Shown here: positions 54,104 through 62,934 of the stretch, in pieces | Layout: each line of letters opens with the position of its first letter | Position numbering within the stretch: position 1 is the stretch's first letter | Assembly: GCF_028204155.1 (NCBI RefSeq) | Contig: NZ_JAQLOI010000001.1 | Span: 558,001 to 622,000 of the forward strand | Length of the DNA stretch: 64,000 bases | From: Vibrio algarum | GTDB taxonomy: Bacteria > Pseudomonadota > Gammaproteobacteria > Enterobacterales > Vibrionaceae | Reading direction: 5' to 3' | Program-made: the position numbers and the translations under genes | Notes under the pieces: model-generated | The model's input: the letters and a program-made list of their open reading frames with translations, nothing else | The model's database searches: none | Told to the model about the DNA's origin: nothing

Positions 54104-54129
54104 AAAAGCACTCTAAAAAGAGTGCTTTT
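54104..54129. terminator. Bidirectional terminator downstream of accC
   Basis: AAAAGCACTCT and AGAGTGCTTTT pair perfectly around AAAA. It ends the accBC transcript and lies upstream of recG. The rest of 54002-54156 holds no gene. Confidence 0.88.
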
Positions 54130-54156
54130 ATTGTAGTACTTGCTAAACCAGCTTAT

Positions 54157-55500
54157 TTATTGAAGACCAAGTTTCTTCTCAAGATAGTGAATATTCGCAC
54201 CACCGTGTTGGAAGTTTTCGTCATTCATAATGTCTAGCTGCAATGGTATGTTGGTTTTTATACCTTCGATGATCATTTCACCTAACGCATTTTTCATACG
54301 TGCGATAGCCACATCACGATTTTCACCGTAAGTAATGAGCTTACCAACCATTGAATCATAATGGGGCGGAACAGTATAACCAGTATAGATATGCGATTCC
54401 CAACGAACGCCCATACCACCCGGAGCGTGGAATCGGTTGATTGTTCCTGGGCAAGGTAAGAAACGTACCGGATCTTCAGCGTTGATTCGACATTCGATAG
54501 AGTGTCCGCTTAGTTTGATATCGTCTTGAGTAAACGATAATGGCTGGCCCGCAGCAACACGAAGTTGTTCTTTAATAAGATCAACACCAGTTACCATTTC
54601 CGTTACTGGATGCTCAACCTGAATACGAGTATTCATTTCGATAAAGTAAAATTCGCCATTTTCATATAAAAATTCAAATGTACCAGCACCGCGATAGCCA
54701 ATTTCAATACATGCACGAGTACAGCGTTCACCAATGAATTTACGCATTTCCGCTGTAATACCTGGAGCAGGTGCTTCTTCTACAACTTTCTGATGGCGAC
54801 GTTGCATTGAACAGTCACGTTCACCAAGGTGAATTGCGCCACCCTGACCATCAGCGATAATTTGTACTTCTACGTGACGAGGGTTTTCAAGGTATTTCTC
54901 CATGTAAACCACATCGTTATTAAAAGCGGCTTTTGCTTCTGCTCGTGTCATTGCGATAGCTTCAATTAACTCGCCTTCACTGCGTACAACACGCATACCA
55001 CGTCCGCCACCGCCACCGGAAGCTTTAATAATTACTGGGTAACCAATACGTTTAGCGTGAGCTTTGTTTAGGCTAGCATCGTCATCAAGTGGACCGTCAG
55101 AACCCGGTACACATGGTACGCCAGCTTTTTTCATTGATGTAATAGCGGAAACTTTATCACCCATCAGGCGGATCGTTTCTGCTTTAGGGCCCACAAAAAT
55201 AAAGCCGCTACGCTCAACTTGCTCTGCAAAATCTGCATTTTCAGATAAGAAACCGTAACCAGGATGAATCGCTACAGCACCTGTCACTTCTGCTGCTGAA
55301 ATTATACGAGGAATATTTAGGTAACTATCAATACCACGAGCAGGACCGATACAAATGGATTCATCGGCGAGTAAAACGTGTTTTAGATCTCGGTCAGCGG
55401 TAGAGTGAACGGCGACGGTTTTGATACCAATCTCTTTACAGGCGCGAAGTATACGAAGTGCAATTTCACCTCGGTTCGCGATGACTAATTTGTCCAGCAT
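54157..55500 (-). CDS. accC: Acetyl-CoA carboxylase, biotin carboxylase subunit
   Basis: ATP-dependent carboxylation of biotin on AccB, the first half-reaction of malonyl-CoA synthesis. 447 residues (449 in E. coli). The ATP-grasp glycine loop is KASGGGGGRGMR (about 159-170), catalytic residues lie in FIEMNTRIQVEHPVTEM, and MLDKLVIANRGEIALRILRA is the N-terminal biotin-carboxylase motif. It follows accB by 15 bp. Confidence 0.98.
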   Translation of the reverse strand: MLDKLVIANRGEIALRILRACKEIGIKTVAVHSTADRDLKHVLLADESICIGPARGIDSYLNIPRIISAAEVTGAVAIHPGYGFLSENADFAEQVERSGFIFVGPKAETIRLMGDKVSAITSMKKAGVPCVPGSDGPLDDDASLNKAHAKRIGYPVIIKASGGGGGRGMRVVRSEGELIEAIAMTRAEAKAAFNNDVVYMEKYLENPRHVEVQIIADGQGGAIHLGERDCSMQRRHQKVVEEAPAPGITAEMRKFIGERCTRACIEIGYRGAGTFEFLYENGEFYFIEMNTRIQVEHPVTEMVTGVDLIKEQLRVAAGQPLSFTQDDIKLSGHSIECRINAEDPVRFLPCPGTINRFHAPGGMGVRWESHIYTGYTVPPHYDSMVGKLITYGENRDVAIARMKNALGEMIIEGIKTNIPLQLDIMNDENFQHGGANIHYLEKKLGLQ

Positions 55501-55515
55501 AGTGAATGGCCTCTA

Positions 55516-55968
55516 TTATTCGATAACAACAAGTGGTTGATCGAACTCTACTGCAGCACCGTCTTCAACCAAGATCGCAGTAATTACACCAGATTTATCT
55601 GCTTCGATTTGATTCATCATTTTCATGGCTTCTACGATACATAGAGTATCACCAGCAGAAACAGATTGACCTACTTCAATAAATGATTTGGCTTCTGGGC
55701 TTGGAGAGCGGTAGAACGTACCTACCATTGGAGAAAGTACTTTGTGACCAGCCACTTCTACTACAGCGGGTTCCGCAGTGACTTCTGGAGCGGCAACTGG
55801 TGCGGCTGAAGCAACAGGCGCAGGTGCTGCTGCATATTGCATCGGTGCAAATTGAGCAGGGCTGTTACGACTGATTCGTACGGATTCCTCACCTTCTGAA
55901 ATTTCAAGTTCAGAAATGCCAGACTCTTCTACTAGTTCAATCAGTTTCTTTATTTTACGTATATCCAT
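55516..55968 (-). CDS. accB: Acetyl-CoA carboxylase, biotin carboxyl carrier protein
   Basis: Carries biotin between AccC and the carboxyltransferase. 150 residues from the ATG at 55968, where MDIRKIKKLIELVEESGISE starts the family N-terminus; 11 more codons upstream are in frame but lysine/glutamate-rich and atypical. A flexible Ala/Pro linker (about 40-68) leads to the biotinyl domain. The attachment lysine is Lys 116, in EAMKMM. Its modification enzyme BirA is encoded at 16089. Operon with accC. Confidence 0.97.
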   Translation of the reverse strand: MDIRKIKKLIELVEESGISELEISEGEESVRISRNSPAQFAPMQYAAAPAPVASAAPVAAPEVTAEPAVVEVAGHKVLSPMVGTFYRSPSPEAKSFIEVGQSVSAGDTLCIVEAMKMMNQIEADKSGVITAILVEDGAAVEFDQPLVVIE

Positions 55969-56032
55969 CTTTTCTTTCTCTTTATCTGTTGAGCGCTTCA
56001 AACCTATGACAGGGTGAAGCGAAATTAGTTCT

Positions 56033-56485
56033 TTAAGACTCTGACTTCAGCTGTTCTATCGCTGCTGTCAAAGCAAATTGGTAACCTTTCGCACCGAGTC
56101 CACATATAACGCCTACTGCCTTATCGGATAGATAAGAGTGATGACGGAAAGATTCACGCGCATGCACATTGGATAAGTGAACTTCGATAAACGGAATAGC
56201 CACACCTAATAAAGCATCGCGAAGTGCAACACTGGTATGGGTAAAAGCCGCGGGATTGATAATAATGAAATCAACATTATTGTGAGCAGCATGAATCGCT
56301 TCTAACAGCTCATACTCTCTGTTTGACTGTAGGTGCTGAAGTTCAACATCAGCAGCATCAGCCTGAATAATCAAACTATCCACTATCTGTTCTAAGGTCT
56401 GCGAACCGTAGTGACCAGGCTCTCGAACCCCTAAGAGGTTAAGATTTGGACCGTTTAAAAGCAGAATGCGTAACTTTGCAGTCAT
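56033..56485 (-). CDS. aroQ: 3-dehydroquinate dehydratase, type II
   Basis: Dehydrates 3-dehydroquinate to 3-dehydroshikimate in the shikimate pathway. 150 residues. ILLLNGPNLNLLGVREPGHY carries the active-site Asn and Tyr. INPAAFTHTSVALRDAL and EVHLSNVHARESFRHHS hold the substrate-binding residues. It is upstream of accB on the same strand with a 64-bp gap, the conserved aroQ-accB-accC order. Confidence 0.97.
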   Translation of the reverse strand: MTAKLRILLLNGPNLNLLGVREPGHYGSQTLEQIVDSLIIQADAADVELQHLQSNREYELLEAIHAAHNNVDFIIINPAAFTHTSVALRDALLGVAIPFIEVHLSNVHARESFRHHSYLSDKAVGVICGLGAKGYQFALTAAIEQLKSES

Positions 56486-56533
56486 CTTGTGGCTATCTTC
56501 CTTTAACTAGAATTTAATTAGTGTGTCTGATTT

Positions 56534-56600
56534 ATTATAGACAATTTTGATGATTTTCCCGCTAATTTTTAGTCAATCATCATTTAAGACCACGATTATA
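56534..56600 (-). promoter_or_regulatory. Candidate aroQ-accBC promoter region
   Basis: Two perfect TATAAT boxes on the minus strand, at 56600-56595 and 56539-56534, lie 50-115 bp upstream of aroQ. Neither has a good -35 partner. The whole gap 56486-56768 is A/T rich and holds no gene. Confidence 0.4.
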
Positions 56601-56760
56601 GCTAATTCACTGCAAATAGCAGCATTTTACTGGTCTAATCTCATGGGGTGAAAGTTATTAAATGTTACAGGGGTAACACTTTTGCCAACTGCATGAACGA
56701 ATCTCAACAGTAAATTATGGTTTCTTCGGGGGTGTTTAAAACGTTTGTTGATTTTGACAC

Positions 56761-56787
56761 AAAAAAAAGCGCTACATAAAGTAGCGC
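56761..56787 (-). terminator. Intrinsic terminator of acs
   Basis: GCGCTAC and GTAGCGC pair around a 5-nt loop. On the minus strand the stem is followed by eight Us. Confidence 0.9.
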
Positions 56788-56828
56788 AAATGGTAGGAGT
56801 CATCTTTTTAAAGATTCGTTATAAATTT

Positions 56829-58769
56829 CTATGGCATCTCCGCTTTTTCAGCAATGAGTTTGTCTACAACACTTGGATCGGCAAGTGTTGAGGTATCTCC
56901 AAGGTTACTTGTGTCTCCCGTTGCGATTTTACGAAGTATACGACGCATGATCTTTCCTGAACGTGTTTTCGGTAGTGAGTCTGTCCAGTGAAGTACATCT
57001 GGTGTCGCTATCGGTCCTATCTCTTTTCGAACCCAATCTTTTACTTCTTTATGTAGCTCTGCACTTGGGTACTCACCATCGTTCAATGTGATGTAAGCGT
57101 AAATCGCTTGGCCTTTAATATCATGCGGCACACCCACTATGGCGGCTTCAGCTATTTTGCTGAAGGCTACGAGTGCGGATTCAATCTCTGCTGTACCCAT
57201 ACGGTGACCAGACACGTTCAATACATCATCAACGCGACCAGTTATCCAGTAATAACCATCTTCATCTCGACGAGCACCATCACTAGTAAAGTACATACCT
57301 CTAAATGTTGAGAAGTAAGTCTGTTCAAAACGATCGTGATCTCCGTATATGCTACGCATTTGACCCGGCCAGGAATCAAGAATAACAAGATTCCCCTCTG
57401 TAGCCCCTTCAACAATATTACCCATGTTGTCCACAAGTGCAGGTTGAACACCGAAGAATGGTCGTGTTGCCGAACCTGGTTTTAGTGCGGTTGCGCCTGG
57501 TAGAGGAGAAATGAGTATTCCTCCGGTTTCGGTCTGCCACCATGTATCAACAATCGGGGATTTTTCATTACCAATTGTTTTGTAATACCACTCCCACGCT
57601 TCAGGGTTTATTGGTTCACCCACAGACCCCATAATACGTAAGCTACTGCGGCTTGTGCCTTCAACTGCTTCGTCACCTTTTGCCATAAGTGCTCGAATCG
57701 CAGTTGGAGCGGTATATAGAGTAGATACTTGATGCTTATCAACCACTTCGCTCATACGGCTAGTATTTGGGTAGTTAGGCACACCTTCAAATAGAATGGT
57801 TTTGGCTCCGTTTGCTAATGGGCCATAAACCAAGTAAGTGTGTCCGGTTATCCAACCAACATCTGCCGTACACCAGAAGGTATCGCCTTCATTGTAGTCG
57901 AACACATATTTAAAGGTCATCGCAGCATAGACCAGATAACCACCAGTAGTGTGTAACACACCTTTAGGTTTACCTGTGGAACCTGAGGTGTAGAGAATAA
58001 ACAGTGGATCTTCTGCTTTCATCTCCATTGGTGGGAAATAATCGGAAACGTTAGCTGTCGCTTCGTGCCACCAGATATCACGGTGTTCATGCCACTCTAC
58101 ATCGCCACCAGTTCGTTTAAGTACCATCACTTTAGTGATACTTTTCACTTCTGGATTGGTTAACGCTTCGTCTACGTTTTTCTTTAGTGGGACAGCTCGG
58201 CCAGCGCGGACGCCTTCATCTGCGGTTATCACAACTTTTGCATTTGAATCGATAATTCGGCCTGAAAGCGCTTCTGGAGAGAATCCGCCGAATACGACAG
58301 TGTGTACAGCACCAACACGAGTACAAGCTAACATTGCTATGGCGGCTTCGGGAACCATTGGCATATAAAGGCAAACAACGTCACCCTTATGAACACCAGC
58401 ATCTTTTAAGGCATTAGAAAAGCGACATACTTCTTTATGTAGCTCATTGAATGTAAGCGTTTTATCATCATTTGGGTCGTCACCTTCCCAAATAATTGCA
58501 ACGTCATCACCTTTATCCGCTAGATGGCGATCAATACAGTTTGCCGATACATTTAGAGTGCCATCTTCAAACCAACGAATACCGACATGGCCAGTATCAA
58601 ATGACGTATTTTTTACTTTGGTGAAAGGTTTTATCCAATCGACAATTTTACCATGCTCTCCCCAAAATCCTTCAGGGTCACTGACAGACTGTTGATACAT
58701 AGAAAGGTAAGTATCGTTATCAGCGTGGGTTGTGGCTTTTATATTTTCTTTGACTGGATACACACTCAT
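56829..58769 (-). CDS. acs: Acetyl-CoA synthetase (AMP-forming)
   Basis: Activates acetate to acetyl-CoA through acetyl-AMP, for acetate scavenging. 646 residues. The adenylation P-loop is YTSGSTGKPKGVLHTTGGY (about 263-281), the A5 region is WWQTETGG, and the C-terminal PKTRSGKIMRR holds the lysine that Pat acetylates and CobB deacetylates. AAGGAGAG lies just before the ATG. In vibrios acs is switched on by the CrbS/CrbR system; a CrbS-type gene is at 62935. 58770-58999 holds no gene. Confidence 0.98.
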   Translation of the reverse strand: MSVYPVKENIKATTHADNDTYLSMYQQSVSDPEGFWGEHGKIVDWIKPFTKVKNTSFDTGHVGIRWFEDGTLNVSANCIDRHLADKGDDVAIIWEGDDPNDDKTLTFNELHKEVCRFSNALKDAGVHKGDVVCLYMPMVPEAAIAMLACTRVGAVHTVVFGGFSPEALSGRIIDSNAKVVITADEGVRAGRAVPLKKNVDEALTNPEVKSITKVMVLKRTGGDVEWHEHRDIWWHEATANVSDYFPPMEMKAEDPLFILYTSGSTGKPKGVLHTTGGYLVYAAMTFKYVFDYNEGDTFWCTADVGWITGHTYLVYGPLANGAKTILFEGVPNYPNTSRMSEVVDKHQVSTLYTAPTAIRALMAKGDEAVEGTSRSSLRIMGSVGEPINPEAWEWYYKTIGNEKSPIVDTWWQTETGGILISPLPGATALKPGSATRPFFGVQPALVDNMGNIVEGATEGNLVILDSWPGQMRSIYGDHDRFEQTYFSTFRGMYFTSDGARRDEDGYYWITGRVDDVLNVSGHRMGTAEIESALVAFSKIAEAAIVGVPHDIKGQAIYAYITLNDGEYPSAELHKEVKDWVRKEIGPIATPDVLHWTDSLPKTRSGKIMRRILRKIATGDTSNLGDTSTLADPSVVDKLIAEKAEMP

Positions 58770-58999
58770 TGCTTCTCTCCTTGTGATTTAAGCAAACTTC
58801 CATTGAGTTCATTTTGATAAGCATTGTGCTATAGATTTTTATAAACCTAGTTGAGTGCTATAACTGTCGGTTACAGCGCGTTTTTTCTCAATTAGACTTT
58901 AGGATAAATTTAGACCTGGCGACGCGCTCAGACGTTTATTTCTCGAATTTGTATTTTGTCGTCACTGTGTTTCGAAACCTTAATCGAGTTTTGTCAACG

Positions 59000-59635
59000 T
59001 TATCTCATGTATGCGGACGTCAGTGCTGGTAGATCACCATAAGTTAGCCGCACATAGACTAGCGCTGCAGAGATAGCGTCTTGTAGGGCATCATGTTTAT
59101 TGTCTTGAGCTGGTAAACCCAGATGCTTGCATATCGCGTCTAAACTTAAGTCAAAATAAGCATTGGGAAGGTGTTTTTCTAACATCTCGTGATAGATGTG
59201 GCTCACTTCAATGAGTCTATTTGGAAGTGGGAATCCAAGTTGTTTTTGACAAGCAATATCTAATATCGTCTTGTCGTAGCGAATGTGGTATCCGACTAAA
59301 GGCCGATTACCAATAAACTTAAGTAGTGCTTTTAGCGCCTCTTTTTCACTAATACCATCAATAAGGTCTTGGTGACGGATGCGGTGAATGCGCACTGAGC
59401 CAGAGTCTAAAGATTGTGGCGCCCGTAAGCGAACATGAAACGGTTCACTAGTAATGATTCTATTGCCAATAATTTTGGTTGCGGCAATTGTGACCAGTTC
59501 AGCCCTTTTGGGGTCTAGACTGGTGGTTTCACAATCTAGAGAAACAAACTCTTGGTGTGTAGGCACGGCAAATAATTCACGGTAAGGTGAATCTTTGAGT
59601 TTGTAGTACCACCAATTGCGCCTAAGCCAATTCAT
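59000..59635 (-). CDS. DnaQ-like 3'-5' exonuclease (DEDDh family)
   Basis: 211 residues. Exo I is LDCETTSLDPKRAELVTIAA (Asp and Glu metal ligands), Exo II is GYHIRYDKTILD, and Exo III is HDALQDAISA with the catalytic His. So the nuclease is expected to be active on DNA or RNA; its substrate is not known. Its ATG lies 2 bp downstream of the stop of the cNMP/DUF294 gene, so the two form an operon. Confidence 0.9.
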   Translation of the reverse strand: MNWLRRNWWYYKLKDSPYRELFAVPTHQEFVSLDCETTSLDPKRAELVTIAATKIIGNRIITSEPFHVRLRAPQSLDSGSVRIHRIRHQDLIDGISEKEALKALLKFIGNRPLVGYHIRYDKTILDIACQKQLGFPLPNRLIEVSHIYHEMLEKHLPNAYFDLSLDAICKHLGLPAQDNKHDALQDAISAALVYVRLTYGDLPALTSAYMR

Positions 59636-59637
59636 GC

Positions 59638-61462
59638 CTAATCCCTAATTTGATAATGATAACCAAGCCACTGTTTGAATTTCTTGACTACATGTAAGCT
59701 ATGCCGGAGCAGGTCTCGTTCGGTTCTATCTAGTAATTTTAGTTCAATTTTGTTGTGACTGTGCTGTTGAGATAATTGTTGTGTTAAACGAAGTTTTAGA
59801 AATAGTTTTAACGCTTCACTGAGGTTGTCTGCCGTCTCTTTTTCTAGCACTTTCTTTTCTTGGAGAGCAATCAGTCTATCGAAGGTGTTATTCACATCTA
59901 GGGCGTGCTCAAGACTCAAGGCTCTAACGCCGTGGACAATGGGGAATATGCCGCCGCCTTTTATGTCTACGCCTTCTTTAGACGATTTCACTTTACCAAA
60001 TAGCGTGAGAGGTATTGAAAAGTTAAGAGCAGGGCGAGTAAATTCAGTGAGAATGAGTTCTTGATTGGCCATTCGTTTGATTAAGTAGTCCTTGATCGGG
60101 GTTAATAAAGACTTATTACCAGCAACGGCATGAGCATCGGCGACGATGGCTATTTTCATTACCTGTTCAGGTCTTGCTGCTGAAACCCAATCACTTAACG
60201 TTTTTTTCCAGTCTTCGCTATGTTTTACCCAATCAGGATTATTGACCATGACCTTTCCGGGGCAGAGTGGATAGCCAAGCTGTTGCAATGTGTGGGTTAG
60301 GTTATCCATTATTGACGATAGGTTCTCTATTTCTACGCCATCCTTAATGATCAAGGCGTTATCTTGATCTGTTTTGAGTATCTGCTCTCCACGGCCTTCC
60401 GAGCCTAATACCATCAGACAGATATCATCATGATTTGTTGGTGGAACAACCAATTCAAATGCTTTTTCAATTATTTGTTCATTCACCGCCGAGATAAGTT
60501 CCATGATGAATCTTGTGCGAATACCGTTAGTAATTAAGCTTTCAACTAGGTTTCTTTGTTTGTTTGCTGCAAGCGCTAACTCTTCAATACTACTTGCTCT
60601 TGCGATACTCAGGGTTAATACATGAGAGTGGGTCGAAAATGCACTTAGTATTTGAGTCATGTCTAGCATGCCAACAGCGTCATTGCCATCACACACCATG
60701 ACGCGTTTCATCTTTTGCTTTGTCATGGTTATCATTGCGTTAAATAAAAAATCGCCGTCATCAACATGAAAAACGGGGAAGGTGGCAATATCACCAACTG
60801 CGGTATTTAATGGCTGATTTTCTAGCATGACCGCGTGCAGCATATTAGTTCTAGTGACAATGGCATATGGGTGTTCACCAATGTGCTCTAACAGGCGCTT
60901 GTCGTTATCATTAAGTCTAACGAGTGCTGCGTCGACGCCTTTTTCTTTTAGCATTTTTGTGACTTCAATGAGCGGAAGTTCAGGTTTAAGGATTAAAGGG
61001 GGTGATAAATAGTGCTATCTACCTTACTTAAAATAAATTCAGCGAGGTTTTGTTGTTGTTGAGCCGCCTCTATAAGCTCTTGTCGTTTAGCTAAGTTGTT
61101 GTCAAAGTAGGCAGCGAACTGTCCATTAGCATTGTAAAGTTCGAGAAATTTTTGGGTCGGTAATAGATAGGATAACGTGTCTTCTAGCGCTACGTATTTA
61201 TGTTTTGAAACATGCTCAAACTGGGCTCGAACATCAAAAATATCATCGTTTGCATAGTGAGCAAATATCTCTAGATCGTCGGAGGATCGCTCTTCTACTG
61301 CGCCTTTGATTAGAATATGTAAATAATCGCATTTTACGCCCGCCTTCAATAACACATCTTTTTCTCGATAATAGGCTACGTCTAAAGAAGAACGTAATTG
61401 TAATTGTTGCGCTTCAGATAGGCGGTCAAAAGGGGAGATTGCATATTAAATTTGTCAGGCAT
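59638..61462 (-). CDS. cNMP-binding/CBS/DUF294 nucleotidyltransferase-like protein, two frameshifts
   Basis: Reading the three frames in series gives a protein of about 608 residues. It starts MPDKFNMQSP at 61462 and has an N-terminal cyclic-nucleotide-binding domain (EKDVLLKAG, ILIKGAVEERSSDDLEIFAH). A CBS pair follows (VTKMLKEKGVDAALVRL), then a DUF294 nucleotidyltransferase domain with MVLGSEGRGEQILKTDQDNA, and DUF294_C. Frames break at 61432-61435 (C4 for C5 on the coding strand) and 60998-61002 (C5 for C6); one added C at each restores the family sequence. It is thought to be a signalling protein, but its activity is unproven. Operon with the exonuclease, next to acs. Confidence 0.82.
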
Positions 61463-61504
61463 AGCAAGATTCGCTCCGAGTAAAACCTTAGTTATAGTCT
61501 GGCA

Positions 61505-61591
61505 AGTTTCTGCTTAACCTCCAGACGACTTTGGTCTAATGGCTGGAGCATAAGAAATAGGGAACAGGAAATAGTTAACTGTTCCCTTTTT
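61505..61591 (+). ncRNA. Candidate structured leader or small RNA upstream of the MFS gene
   Basis: TTCGCT (61470-61475), a 17-bp spacer and TATAGT (61493-61498) predict a start near 61505. GGGAACAG (61560-61567) pairs with CTGTTCCC (61579-61586), followed by T5, which is a rho-independent terminator. Before it CTCCAG pairs with CTGGAG, and an alternative GTCTGG/CCAGAC pairing uses the same strand. The transcript would end 65 nt before the MFS start, so it could be an attenuator or a short RNA. Confidence 0.4.
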
Positions 61592-61655
61592 AAGTTAAGG
61601 GATCATAGGCATAATGGCGGCGATTTATAATACACTCATAAAAGCTAGGTTAATT

Positions 61656-62807
61656 ATGTTTTCCCCATCGCCTTTTGGCTGGATTTCTCAGTACTTTGTT
61701 GGTTTCTTTTTCGCCTATGGCGTATATATCCCTTTCTGGGCGCTTTGGTTTAAAGAGCAGGGTGTATCAGCTAGTGATATAGGTTTATTAATGGGGTTGG
61801 CATTTGCGACTCGTTTTATTGCGAACCTTGTGATTACGCCGAGATTACATAAGGTTGAGCACTTATTACCCGCAATCCGTTGGCTTAGTTTCTTTTCAGT
61901 TCTTTTTATCTGGTTTCATTTTTTTACCGGTGGCGATTTTTGGATGATGGCTGTGGCCACTATTCTGTTTAACCTTTGTTGCGGACCAGCCATCCCTCTT
62001 TCAGATGCGATGGCTAATTACTACGCTAAACTTGGTAAGTTGGATTACGGTAGAACCCGCTTATGGGGTTCTATTGCTTTTATAGTCGGTTCTACTACAG
62101 TTGGTTATCTAATATCACTATATGGCACCGATATGATTGTTCATACTGCGTTAGCAGGAACAGCTGTCGGCCTTCTACTTGCGATGCGAACGCCTAATCC
62201 TCCACCCGTGAGCGTTAGCGATGAAGATTCTGTTAGACCTAAATTGCTCGCGTTGATTAAACGACCGGACGTTTTTAGATTTTTAATTTTGCTTTCTCTC
62301 ATCCACGGAAGCCATGCAGCCTATTACAGTTTTAGTACTATTTATTGGAAGTCGGTAGGGCATCCAGAAAATGTGATTGGTTACTTATGGAGCATCGGTG
62401 TTATTGCCGAGATAACCGTATTTGCAACCAGTAAAAGGTTGTTTAGTAATATGAGTTTAAGAACTATGTTCTTAATAGCTTCAGCAGGGATAGCGCTGCG
62501 TTGGGCTTTAACTGCTACGGTGACGGATGTTTGGGGATTAGGTTTAATTCAATTATTGCATGGTGTTACATTTGCTACGGCGCACTTGGCGGCGATTAGA
62601 TATATTCAGCGAGCCAACCAAAATGAAATGGTGCCGTTGCAGGCTCTATACAATGCGATTCCTATGGGAGCATTTACAGCAGTAATGACCGCATTGAGTG
62701 GTGTAGGCTTTGAAATGTGGGGAGCAAATGTATTCTGGGTGATGTCCCTGATGGGTATTTTAGCGCTCTTCGTTAGGGTCGAGCCTAAAAAAATTAGAGT
62801 AGAGTAG
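61656..62807 (+). CDS. MFS transporter, HcaT/LacY-like
   Basis: 383 residues from the ATG at 61656 (an in-frame ATG lies at 61614). It has twelve predicted membrane spans and closely resembles E. coli HcaT, the putative 3-phenylpropionate transporter, over its whole length. Shared landmarks are YIPFWALWFKEQGVS, LDYGRTRLWGSIAFI (the central motif A-like loop), HAAYYSFSTIYWKSVG and TFATAHLAAIRYI. I chose 61656 because HcaT begins at the same place. The substrate is not certain. It lies between the acs-linked genes and a CrbS-type sensor. Confidence 0.85.
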   Translation: MFSPSPFGWISQYFVGFFFAYGVYIPFWALWFKEQGVSASDIGLLMGLAFATRFIANLVITPRLHKVEHLLPAIRWLSFFSVLFIWFHFFTGGDFWMMAVATILFNLCCGPAIPLSDAMANYYAKLGKLDYGRTRLWGSIAFIVGSTTVGYLISLYGTDMIVHTALAGTAVGLLLAMRTPNPPPVSVSDEDSVRPKLLALIKRPDVFRFLILLSLIHGSHAAYYSFSTIYWKSVGHPENVIGYLWSIGVIAEITVFATSKRLFSNMSLRTMFLIASAGIALRWALTATVTDVWGLGLIQLLHGVTFATAHLAAIRYIQRANQNEMVPLQALYNAIPMGAFTAVMTALSGVGFEMWGANVFWVMSLMGILALFVRVEPKKIRVE

Positions 62808-62879
62808 AAAAAGGGCTACTTGAGCCACAAATCGAGAGCTAACCACCTGAGAATTAACAATTCTTTAACTACACTAAAG

Positions 62880-62905
62880 CCGGAATCTAATATTCCGGTT
62901 TTTTT
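62880..62905 (+). terminator. Intrinsic terminator of the MFS gene
   Basis: CCGGAAT (62880-62886) pairs with ATTCCGG (62892-62898) and runs into T7. Confidence 0.9.
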
Positions 62906-62934
62906 GTCTCTAAAAATCGTTCAAGGAAAGGTCA

